Of a DNA stretch of 64,000 bases, positions 55,766 through 64,000 are shown piece by piece. Made by a program: the position numbers and the translations under genes. The DNA comes from Azolla caroliniana (Eukaryota > Polypodiophyta), in the NCBI GenBank assembly GCA_043228905.1, contig JBHGNT010000022.1, forward strand, positions 4,030,001 through 4,094,000, read 5' to 3'. Each line of letters opens with the position of its first letter. Position 1 is the first letter of the stretch. Below the pieces are notes generated by a model. It was not told the DNA's origin and made no database searches. It worked only from the letters and a program-made list of their open reading frames with translations.

Positions 55766-56790
55766 TGGTATTAGAGTGCGAGGGTTGAGATCCTCTGTTG
55801 CCGACAAACAGACAAACCCTAATCACGGTGAAAGATCCTCAGGCAAGAGTTGAGCAATGTTCGACAACGAGATATGTCAGTGGATGAGTACACCTCCAAG
55901 ATCAAGGACATTTGCGACTCTCTCACCTCCGTTGATGTAAACGTCGAGCAAGAGGAAATGGTGCAGGTCTGCCTTGGAGGGTTAGCATTGATGTTTAGAG
56001 CTTTCCGAACTGAGGTCTGTACGAGGGAGAATACACTGTCGTTTTTCGACTTACAGTCAATGCTTCTAGTAGAGGAGAACCACGGGGGTGCGTCAACGAA
56101 TATGCACGTCGACAACAAGATGTTGTACACGGAGGAAGATAGGCCCTGTGGTCATAGCGGACGAGCCAAGTCGGCGCGCAATGGAGGCAGTCAACAGGAG
56201 CAAGATGGAAGGCATGGTTATAATGCCAATAGTAGTTCTGGACCCTCCAGAAGCATGGGGAGTCGAGGCGCCGCCGGAAATTGGCAAGGAAAACCCGCCG
56301 CAGAGTGCTGGTACTGTGGCAAGAAAGGCCACAAGGAGAGCGAGTGCTGGAAGAAACGCACCGATTTAGAGAAAACCGCATCCGGATCCGGGCAGACCGA
56401 ACAAGGAAATCAACAACGATCATAGTACGCCGAGGGTTCTGAACGAGCCGAAAATGGATCGGGCTCGGCCTTCGTAATGAAGCACAAGGCCAACTCGATG
56501 GTGGTGAACACCTCGAAACCGAATGAGGTGTGGTATGTTGACTACGGAGCGTCAAATCATATGACGAGTCACAAGGAATGGTTCTCGTACTTGGAGAAAC
56601 CGGAAAAACAAGGAGTGGTCGAAATTGGAGATGAGACTCCGCATACCATCTAACATGTCGGAGAAGTTCCCCTCAGCCACATCGGGCAGAAAGGGAAACT
56701 CATGAACGTGCTACACGTCCCAACAATAACCAAGAACCTGGTGTCGGTTGGATAGATCGTCGACTAGGGGATACAAGTTCGATTCATGCA
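55766..56790 (+). pseudogene. Copia-5 gag and protease remnant
   Basis: The frame 55841-56424 is gag of the UBN2/retrotran_gag type: VRQRDMSVDEYTSKIKDICDSL, and a CCHC knuckle CWYCGKKGHKESEC near 56307. The gag N-terminus is deleted between the primer site and 55841. After a TAG at 56423 comes the protease (VWYVDYGASNHM, DSG changed to DYG) with stops near 56651 and 56753. Integrase and RT are absent; the element stops near 56800. Confidence 0.82.
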
Positions 56791-56799
56791 TCTCGGTTG

Positions 56800-57530
56800 C
56801 TACAGCGAACAGGCCGGGCGAACAAAGATATCTGACAGACAGCGGATGGAGCCAACTGGCCAAGGGAGACGGCTACAGACAGAGCTGGTCGCCGGACAGT
56901 GATGACGACCGACGGATAGTCGGCTAGACCACCGACAGACAACTATACGGTGGACGGAAGGCGGATGGAGTCGACCGCCGGACAAGAACGCCATAGGACA
57001 GCCGACGGGTAGAAACGACGTCCAAACAGAATGACAGGTGCAGAGAAGGTCTCCAAGAGAAGACAGAAGCAAAGAAGACAGGAAAAGAAGAAGACGAAAA
57101 CGAAAACAAGGAGAAACGGATGAAGAAGAAGCTGAGTAATATATGTAGAGAAGAAAGAGAAAGCGAAGAACAAGAAGAAAAAGATGTAGACAGAAAGCAA
57201 GAAGAAAGAAAGAAGAAGAAAGAAAGAAGAAGAGGGAAAGACAAAGCAAGATGCAGACAGAAAGTAGTGAGGGAATCTTGAGGGCATCATTAGAGTGTGA
57301 AGAAATGGAAGGGCATTCGACCAAATTTTAGAAAACGAAAGGGTATACATGAGGGAAATCATTGATGTCACCACAAAATCAATTCCTTTGGCAAACTCTT
57401 TGCACTCGCCTCTCTATGATATCAATTCAATGCACAGAACCTAGGCAAAACCATCTGAGGAAGATGGGCAGCAAGTGGGCGGCCATAGTAAAGCTCATCC
57501 CGAGTGGACAACCACATATCCAAGATGTGC
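56800..57530. other. Purine-rich segment, unassigned
   Basis: Long GA-rich tracts (57050-57260) and 'gaagaagaaag' repeats. The open frames on the minus strand (Ser/Phe/Leu rich) are composition artefacts. It has the same flavour as 58840-59000. Confidence 0.4.
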
Positions 57531-57910
57531 GACTGAGAGGCGCGATCGAGAGAGCGGTCGAGAATACAGCCAACACGAGTGGCGAGAAGACGACCGAGAC
57601 GCATGGTCAAGAGTACATCCGAGACACATGGCCGAGAGGACGGCCGTGATGTGTGGTCGAGGGTATGGCCGAGACGAGTGATCGAGAGTACGGCCAAGAT
57701 GCACACCCGAGAGTACGGCCAAGACGCGTGGTCGAGACACGCAGCCCAGAGTACGGCCGAGATGTGTGGCCGAGACGCACAACCCAGAATACGGCCGGGA
57801 TGTATGGCCGAGATGTGCGGCCTAGAATACGTCCGAGATGCGCAACCGAGACGCATGGCCAAGAGTGCGGCCAAGACGCGTAGTCGAGACACACAACCAA
57901 GACATCTCCG
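57531..57910. repeat. GC-rich degenerate minisatellite
   Basis: Many diverged units built from 'gagtacggccgagatg', 'gtggccgagacg' and 'cacaacccaga', roughly 18-36 bp apart. Open frames on both strands follow from the repeat and have no family match. Confidence 0.75.
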
Positions 57911-58102
57911 AGAAACTGATCGTGGGCCAAGATGTGGCCGAATGATTGCCACGAGACAGTCCAAGAACGACCAAGCGACCCGTCAGATAGACACGACCGT
58001 CAGACAAAGATGACCTATAGACCAGACAGATGGCCACGGATAGAGCTGGCTAGTCAGTTGCACAGTCGGCGGCAGGGAAACAGAGGCGACTCATAAACAC
58101 AG
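57911..58102. other. Left flank of the solo LTR
   Basis: Degenerate purine-rich sequence ending in CACAG. It would join 58821 onward if the LTR were removed. Confidence 0.5.
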
Positions 58103-58820
58103 TGTTGGGAGACAGGTCCCTCCGGATGGGAAGGGAGAAGAGCAGTGCTGATGAGCAAACTCGGCCGAGGCCGATAGGCCAAGGCCGAAACCGGATGACG
58201 AGTACCCGGCTACAGAGAGCCGGATGGTGCAGACCCGGTGAGAACCGGATGAGGAGAACCCGGCTACGGAGAGCCGGATGGTGCAGACCCGGTGAGAACC
58301 GGATGGCAAGTACCCGGCAAGCGCCGGATGATGCAGGCCCGGTGAGGAGTGCTCACCGGATGAAGAGACATATTCCTAAATATGTTTTTGAGAGTCCATC
58401 GAGGCTATATTTGTAAATAGCCGAAAATTCATATTAGTATAAATATGACTTAGGGCAAACTTATTGTAGTAGTTGTTGTCATTCTTGTTGGTGCAAGAAG
58501 AGAGAGCGCGTAACAGTGTATAGAGTGAGAGAGAGAGAGAAAGAGACGAAGGTTTCGTATCTCTGTTGTAACCGCCGACTGTGGCGAAGATAGCAAGCTC
58601 GAGGTCGTTGCCTCGGTGCTCCACCATTGTACATTCTTATATACTGATAGTTTGGAGTCTGTGGACTCCCGTGGTTTTTCCCTCTCAGGGTTTTCCACGT
58701 TAAACATCCTGTGTACTCTTCTCGCCTTTGAGTCGTGAGTTTCATTTCCCGTGTTCTGTGTATGATTCTAAGCTCGGTTGTGGCCGAGCGTTGCGCATAG
58801 GGAGCATGCAGTTCATGTCA
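58103..58820 (+). mobile_element. Solo LTR of the Copia-2 family
   Basis: 718 bp, TGTTGGGAGACAGGTCC to CAGTTCATGTCA, with a perfect 5-bp TSD CACAG (58098-58102, 58821-58825). It contains about three units of the 54-bp-type U3 repeat (58190-58345), TATA-like 'tagtataaatatgactt' and the conserved 3' blocks. No interior, so it formed by LTR-LTR recombination. Confidence 0.92.
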
Positions 58821-59210
58821 CACAGGGACAACCACAGATGGAAACGGGCTAGAAACGGTAGATGGAAGAAGAAGAGCCATGAAGAATTAAGTAAGAAAAG
58901 GAGAACGTACATGGAAGAAGACAGAAGGATGCAGACAACAAGAGAAGAAGAAGACTGACAAACAGAGAAAAGAGAAGACCAAGAAGAAATTGACGACGAA
59001 GAAGAAAAGAGGAGAGAAGAAATATAAAGAAGGGCATGAGAGTAAATTTCAAAAAAGACAAGGGTATAGTGATGAATTTCAAAGACTAGAGGGTAGATGA
59101 CGAAATTCCAAAAGCGTGAGGCCATGAGAGGAATTTTCAAAAGTCGGAGGGCAATAAATAAAATTTAAAAAAAACTTGAGGGCAGAAATGAAAAATTTAA
59201 AGACCAAGGG
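58821..59210. repeat. Purine-rich DNA and degenerate 29-bp repeats
   Basis: 58840-59020 is GA-rich. 59030-59200 has five or so diverged units of about 29 bp on the theme 'agggtagatgacgaaattccaaaag'. 57260-57360 has the same theme. Confidence 0.55.
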
Positions 59211-59500
59211 ATACAAAATACTCAACTCACATGAAGAAACCGCATATACACAACACGATTTCACGATTTGATGACCCATGCCACAATGGACGAGCCGATT
59301 GGTGTGTGATCTAATCGAGAGATATGTTGACCGAACGAGAAGGTTCGAGTCAAGCGAAGCTCCGATCGAAGTTATCGATCGTAGAGTAATGATCCGGTCG
59401 AGGGATTTCCAACCGTTGAGATGACCGATGGAGTTCTGGTCGAGAAGAGTTGCCATGGCTAGTGGGTTCATCGTGCAATGCACTATCCCACAGGCGTGCC
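59211..59500. other. Unassigned spacer
   Basis: Rich in 'tcgatcg' and 'ggttcgag' type words. I see no coding frame or element end. Confidence 0.35.
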
Positions 59501-59780
59501 ATGTGTTACCTGTAAGAATACACAGGGAGGCATAAGGATAGGTGTAATGATGTGTATGTATAAAGTAAATGAGTGTGTGAAGATGAGTATCTGTGAGCAC
59601 ATGTGACAAGAATGTAACGGTCATATTATTAACCATTACACTATGTACTATATAAACCCCTAATGGGGCATGTAATGGAATATACATTTCCCCCCTCTCA
59701 CATTGTGTCATTTTGTATTTGGCTTTCTCTCTTGCTCTCTCTTTAACTTAACCCCCTTGGGAGGGGGGTGAAGCCATTTT
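59501..59780 (+). repeat. Possible LTR fragment
   Basis: TATA-like 'gtactatataaacccctaa' at about 59644, a pyrimidine-rich downstream part, then an inverted pair 'gtgaagccattttaggtttcac' next to element E. The long frame on its minus strand is not supported as a gene. Confidence 0.35.
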
Positions 59781-60830
59781 AGGTTTCACCCCCCACTCCA
59801 ACAACAGTAGAGTCAGTAGGGACACGCAAAAAAACATTTTGACCAATAGTAAATGCATGAGGACGTCTATCCTGATCAGCATAAAATTGAGCACGATCTT
59901 GAGCTGTCTTGACATTCTCTTTGGCAATATGCAACATTTGATTCATGTCTTGCAAAAAATTGCGTGTATTGTCTAATGTATCACGATGAATCGTGACATC
60001 AACTGGGGCAAGTGGCTGAAAACCATACATCAACATAAAAGGACTATATCCAGTGGATGTATGTTTAGAGCTATTATAGGAAAATTCTAAGATAGGAAGG
60101 TATTGCTCCCACTTAGAAGGGGTTTTTGCTACATAAGCTCGAAGCATGTCTCAATAATTTGATTAACTCATTTAGTTTGTCCAGTGGATGTATGTTTAGA
60201 GCTATTATAGGCAAATTCTAAGATAGGAAGGTATTGCTCCCACTTAGAAGGGGTTTTTGCTACATAAGCTCGAAGCATGTCCTCAATAATTTGATTAACT
60301 CGTTCAGACTGAGGATGATCTGCCGAACTCATGCTCAATGTAGTTTCTAGTTTCTTAAAGACTTGAGTCCAAATGTCACTAGTAAACTTGGAATCTCGTT
60401 CACTAACAATATCCATCGGTAATCCATAAAAACGAAATAACTCATCAACAAATTGATAAACCAATTGTCGAGCGGTTACCGTGGTTTTGGTAGGAATAAA
60501 TCTAGCCAATTTTGTTAGTTTGTCAACGACAACCCAAATGGCATCATGACCCCTCTGTGTACGAGATAAAATAACAATAAAATCCATCGAGATACTTTCC
60601 CATTTGTTGTTGGGAATATCTAAGGGATGTAAAAAACCAGCAGCTTTAAGTCGTTCCGACTTATTAATCTGACATTGGAAGCATTGAGTTACGTATTTAT
60701 GCACGTTAGAGCTTATCTTAGGCCAGAAAAAAGTACTCGAGATGAGAACGAGTGTGTGTTGTATTCCTGGATGACCAACAAATGGTGCATCATGACATTC
60801 ATGAATAATTTTCTGTTTTGCGTTACCTTT
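59781..60830 (-). pseudogene. Element E integrase with a 131-bp duplication
   Basis: Minus strand: HHCC region (HDAPFVGHPG ... CFQCQ, about 60790-60670), catalytic core (SMDFIV; VVVDKLTK; ERDSKFTS; ERVNQIIEDML for the Glu) and the C-terminal NVFLRVP segment. The stretch coding LRAYVAKTPSKWEQYLP is present twice (60181-60311 and 60050-60180), a 131-bp direct duplication that shifts the frame. Confidence 0.85.
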
Positions 60831-61514
60831 CCACTACGGTAGAGAAAACCGTTTGCATTGTGAAAGGTCGCCTTCGAGGGTAGGGTGCTAGTATCGGCAT
60901 CTAAACCAGATTCGACTTTCGTCCAATATTTCGAAAAATAACTGTCATCAAGGTATTTCCCTCGAAGGTGATCTAAAAGATCAGATTTTATTTCTGTGAA
61001 GCTAAGCATGTTAACTTCTTTAATGTGACTAAGAGCATCCGCAACAGTGTTCATAGAACCCTTGCGATAATGTATGGAAAAATAAAAATCTTGCATAAGG
61101 TCAACCCAACTGCCTTTACGACCAACAAGATCTAGTTGGTCACAAAAATACTTCAATGACATGGTCTGTTGTAACCACAAATTTACTTCCATAGAGATAG
61201 TGCCTCCATGTTTTAAGTGCATGTATTGCCACAAACAACTCTTTCTCTTGAACCGAATACCGAGATTGAGCAGCATCAAGCTTCTTACTTTCAAAAGCAA
61301 TAGGGTGACTGCCTTGATAAAGAACGACACCAATAGCATAATCACTAGCATCAATTTCGATTGAGAAAGGCTTAGAAGGGTTTGGTAATAGAAGAGTGGG
61401 AGCCTGGTACACATGCTCTTTGAGTTTCTCAAATGATTTGTCAAGTTGTTCGTTCCATGCAATTGGTTTGACAAACTTACGTGGATTACCTTTTAAAAGG
61501 TCAGTTAATGGCAT
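60831..61514 (-). pseudogene. Element E RNase H
   Basis: Minus strand: FSIEIDASDYAIG (first catalytic Asp), the HPIAFESKKLDAAQ segment, EKELFVAIHALKTWRHYL and TTDH. A frame change near 61140 is followed by the tail up to integrase. Confidence 0.82.
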
Positions 61515-61519
61515 AGTAT

Positions 61520-62130
61520 AGATTTTTGGAAAAAATCACATTTTTGAATGTTTTGAATAGAAAGAGTTGTCATGCAACTTTTGCAAAACAAATCGAACAT
61601 GTTGAACATGATCTTGCAAGGTACGGCTATATATCAAAATATCATCCAAGAAGACGACAACAAAATCACCGAGTTGATCTCGGAAAACGCCATTCATCGC
61701 TTGTTGGAATGTGGCTAGAGCATTAGTTAACCCGAAAAACTCATAATGGCCATAGCGCATACGAAAAGCAATTTTAGAAATATCATCCTCGGCAATGCGA
61801 ATCTGATTATAACCTGTCCGTAAGTCAATTTTCGTAAAATATCGGGCCCCATGCAAAACGATCAATCAAATCATCAGCGCGATGTAACGGATATGCATTT
61901 TTTATTGTTATTTTATTCAAACGACTATAATTGATACACATTCGCCATGAACCTTCCTTCTTCTTAACTAATAGAACTGACCCACCCCAATGTGATTTAC
62001 TATACCTAATGTGGCCCATACTCAAGTATTCCTTAAGTTGTTTAGCGATCTCATCCTCTTCTAATCGACTAAGTCGGTAAGGTGGAATGCTCATAGGAGC
62101 AGCACCAGGAATGAGTTCAATTTAATGGTC
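61520..62130 (-). pseudogene. Element E reverse transcriptase
   Basis: Minus strand: [39 protein letters not shown], and catalytic FLDD in [12 protein letters not shown] (61641-61652 codes FLDD). One frame change near 61850 joins two long frames. Confidence 0.87.
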
Positions 62131-62770
62131 CACATTACATTTTGGTGGTAAAGTAAGTGGCAATTCGTTAGGAAACACGTCTTGAAAATCGTCTAAAATA
62201 GAGTCGAGTAATCATTGTTCATAATGTGGTAATTGTGTGGCGTCAATATTAAAATAATAAAATTGAAGCGCAGGATCAATTACACACGAATAAATTAATG
62301 AACTAGAATACTCACTTAAAGATTTAGAAGACACAAGTGAACGAGAAGGAAGTTTGGAACATTGAATAAAATGTTTACAATTATTTAGTTCAAATGTGAT
62401 TGAGTGATTAACCCAATCAATGGACAAAGAAGGGTTTTTATTAAAAAACCAAGGGTACCCTAAAATGACATCTGCAGATTGTAGTTTCCTATAATGAAAG
62501 TCAAGCTTTTCCAAGTAGGTATCTATTTGAATTGGTAGTTGACAAACAATGCCACTGATGTATTGAACACTTTCATTTGCCATGTGAACTTGATAGATAT
62601 GATCACTTGCGTTTATATGGAGTTCCATTTGTTGCACAAAGTGATCATTAAGAAAATTGTGAGAACTACTGGAATCAAACAAGAAATGTGCTTGTGTTCC
62701 ATTGATATACCTAACTGCTCGGAGTAAATCATTAGGTCCAAGTAAATGTGAAGGAAAAGTGCATTCACAT
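62131..62770 (-). pseudogene. Element E protease
   Basis: The minus-strand frame 62682-62212 begins at the active site, which reads FDSSSSHNFLN where relatives have DSGSSHNF (Gly to Ser), so it is probably inactive. The later DVILGYPW motif fits the retropepsin C-terminal part. Confidence 0.8.
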
Positions 62771-62774
62771 GAAC

Positions 62775-63745
62775 TTAAGTGGTTGGTATGAACTTCAACA
62801 ACATCAAAAGACTCACCTGTGTGACTCGTAGATTTGTCTTGAGGAGGGGAGGGGTGTTCATTGACTTCCTCTCAGGACGACGACAGGTATCCTTTGTGTG
62901 GCTCCGCTTCTTGCAATTTGCACAGAAGAGGTTAGGTTTCTTGGAGTCACGGTCAAGAGTGTCATTGGATTGCTTACATTTCCCAATGAACTTGACATTC
63001 AAAGTTTTGGCGAACTCGGGTTTATTGTGGTCTTTCTGGGAAGTCCTATGGTACCGAAGTACAATCTTGACGGCTTCCTCAAAAGTTGTGGGGTCCTTGT
63101 CATGGATAATCCAATGGTAATCCCCATTAGGAATACCATTAAAAAAGAAAGCAACAAACCATTTCTCACACGTAAATCTCGATTTTTGGATCTGGGTCCG
63201 AGCATGATGCACATAATCCTCGAGAGAGGTAAATGGCTTACTCGACAACGTGAGCAAGTCATGTGCTTCAGTTTCAGAAGGTGGTTGCAAAAACTAGGAG
63301 ATAGCCTCATTCAAAGAATGTGGGCTCAGGAAAGTTAAGAAAAAGATTTTTTGTCTCACATCGCAATCCTTGAAAGAATTGATCAAGGAGGGCTTGTTAG
63401 TCCCACTTGACATCGCACACGAGCTGACGAAATTCAGACGCATAGATTGATGCCGCACGTTCTCCTTGTTGTGACGCATATAGTTCGTTGAGTGCGGCTT
63501 GTTGTTTGTCGGTCTCCCCGAAAATTGCCTCAAATTCGGTAAGAAATGCTTGGAAGTCGATCAAGATGGGCAAAGAGTTCTCCACCAGAGGGGCAAACCT
63601 GGCTTGGGCTTGTCCTGTCAACAACATGCCGATGAGCCCGACTTGTCGAAAGTCATCAAAATAGCGTTGAGGCTGAAGGTGAATAATAAGGGGGATCTGG
63701 TTGATGAAGCCTCCTCATTGTGACCTCGTTCCATCAAATTTATCT
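62775..63745 (-). pseudogene. Element E gag
   Basis: Minus strand: KFDGT near 63740, a capsid region (63627-63300; FEAIFGETDKQQAALNEL, QGERAASIYASEFRQL), and a CCHC knuckle CANCKKRSHTKDTC near 62910. Frame breaks near 63630, 63397 and 63290. Confidence 0.82.
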
Positions 63746-64000
63746 GTATGAAAATAGCACACAGTATGTAATTGTATTATTTGAACTGAAAGTTACAATA
63801 GAATGGAGACAACAACCTTAACACTAGGTTACAAGAGTCAGTTTAAATACTAACTAACTTAGGGCAACTACCCTTTTCACTATTTACAAAAATAGCCTAA
63901 ACCTAGTGTGTCCAATGGAACAATGTGAATACGGCCATTATACAACCATATTCAACACTACCCCATAATGGGCGTATACACTATGGAGAAACCTATAATA
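63746..64000 (-). repeat. Gypsy-type LTR fragment at the right edge
   Basis: On the minus strand it holds 'aatggccgtattcac' + 'attgttccattggacaca', 'gctatttttgtaaatag' and a pyrimidine-rich end, in the same order as 15440-15705. It is joined directly to truncated gag of E and continues beyond the window. Confidence 0.55.

Larger units (their letters stand above)
59781..63745 (-). mobile_element. Element E: minus-strand Gypsy, truncated at both ends
   Basis: Gag (63745-62775), protease (about 62690-62212), RT (62094-61520), RNase H (61514-61130), integrase (60800-59781). The N-terminus of gag is missing: KFDGT follows LTR-like sequence directly at 63745. The C-terminal end of integrase stops at 59781. 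No chromodomain is seen, and it may have been lost with the end. Confidence 0.85.

Noticed and set aside
56800-57374. Minus-strand frames rich in Ser, Phe and Leu as membrane proteins
   Set aside because: They are the complement of long GA-rich tracts. No start context, and three overlapping frames are equally open.
57422-58013. Proteins encoded by the GC-rich repeat (frames of up to 180 codons on the minus strand)
   Set aside because: Open on both strands in several frames because of the tandem structure. No family match.

Overview
This window is nuclear DNA of a land plant, probably a seed plant. The evidence is spliced genes with GT-AG introns, a plant-type ELMO-domain gene, plant Copia elements primed by initiator tRNA-Met, and chromodomain Gypsy elements. 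I cannot name the species. There are no bacterial-type genes, rRNAs, CRISPR arrays or recognisable true tRNA genes.

Layout. Positions 1-36.5 kb are a multi-level retrotransposon nest. The oldest readable layer is a Copia (Copia-1: body 3884-5581, 3' LTR 32110-32605). It was split by a minus-strand chromodomain Gypsy (element C, 5582-32109). C was then hit by a Copia-type LTR (5965-6556), a two-LTR Copia remnant without an interior (F, 9115-10651), a gag-only LTR element (B, 11067-14781), an LTR-like piece (15440-15705), a gag-pol Gypsy (D, 15933-23036) and a 5'-truncated LINE (LINE-1, 24198-31783). LINE-1 was itself hit by the most complete element in the window, Copia-2 (24779-30550). Target-site duplications (TSDs) support most of these steps. 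A decayed minus-strand Copia (Copia-4, 32606-36494) and a plus-strand LINE with a clean TSD (LINE-2, 36866-40762) follow.

Positions 41-52 kb are a small island of host genes. It holds a two-exon gene for a 77-residue secreted cysteine-rich protein (CDS 42437-42670) and a nine-coding-exon ELMO-domain gene (47260-51921, 288 residues) that keeps the Arf-family GAP signature with its invariant arginine. Between them lie two tandem arrays, of 240 and 245 bp period, with about three apparently identical copies each.

Positions 53-64 kb return to repeats: three 27-bp palindromes, LTR and Copia fragments, a GC-rich minisatellite, a solo LTR with a perfect TSD (58103-58820), and a minus-strand Gypsy (E) that runs off the right side.

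The most notable biology is in the elements. B carries only gag but shares its primer site, polypurine tract, LTR ends and gag type with D, so D-like elements could supply its enzymes. One Copia LTR family carries a 54-bp tandem repeat that differs by one unit between the two LTRs of a single insertion. All element coding regions I could read contain stops, frameshifts or truncations, so the copies here look inactive as protein producers.
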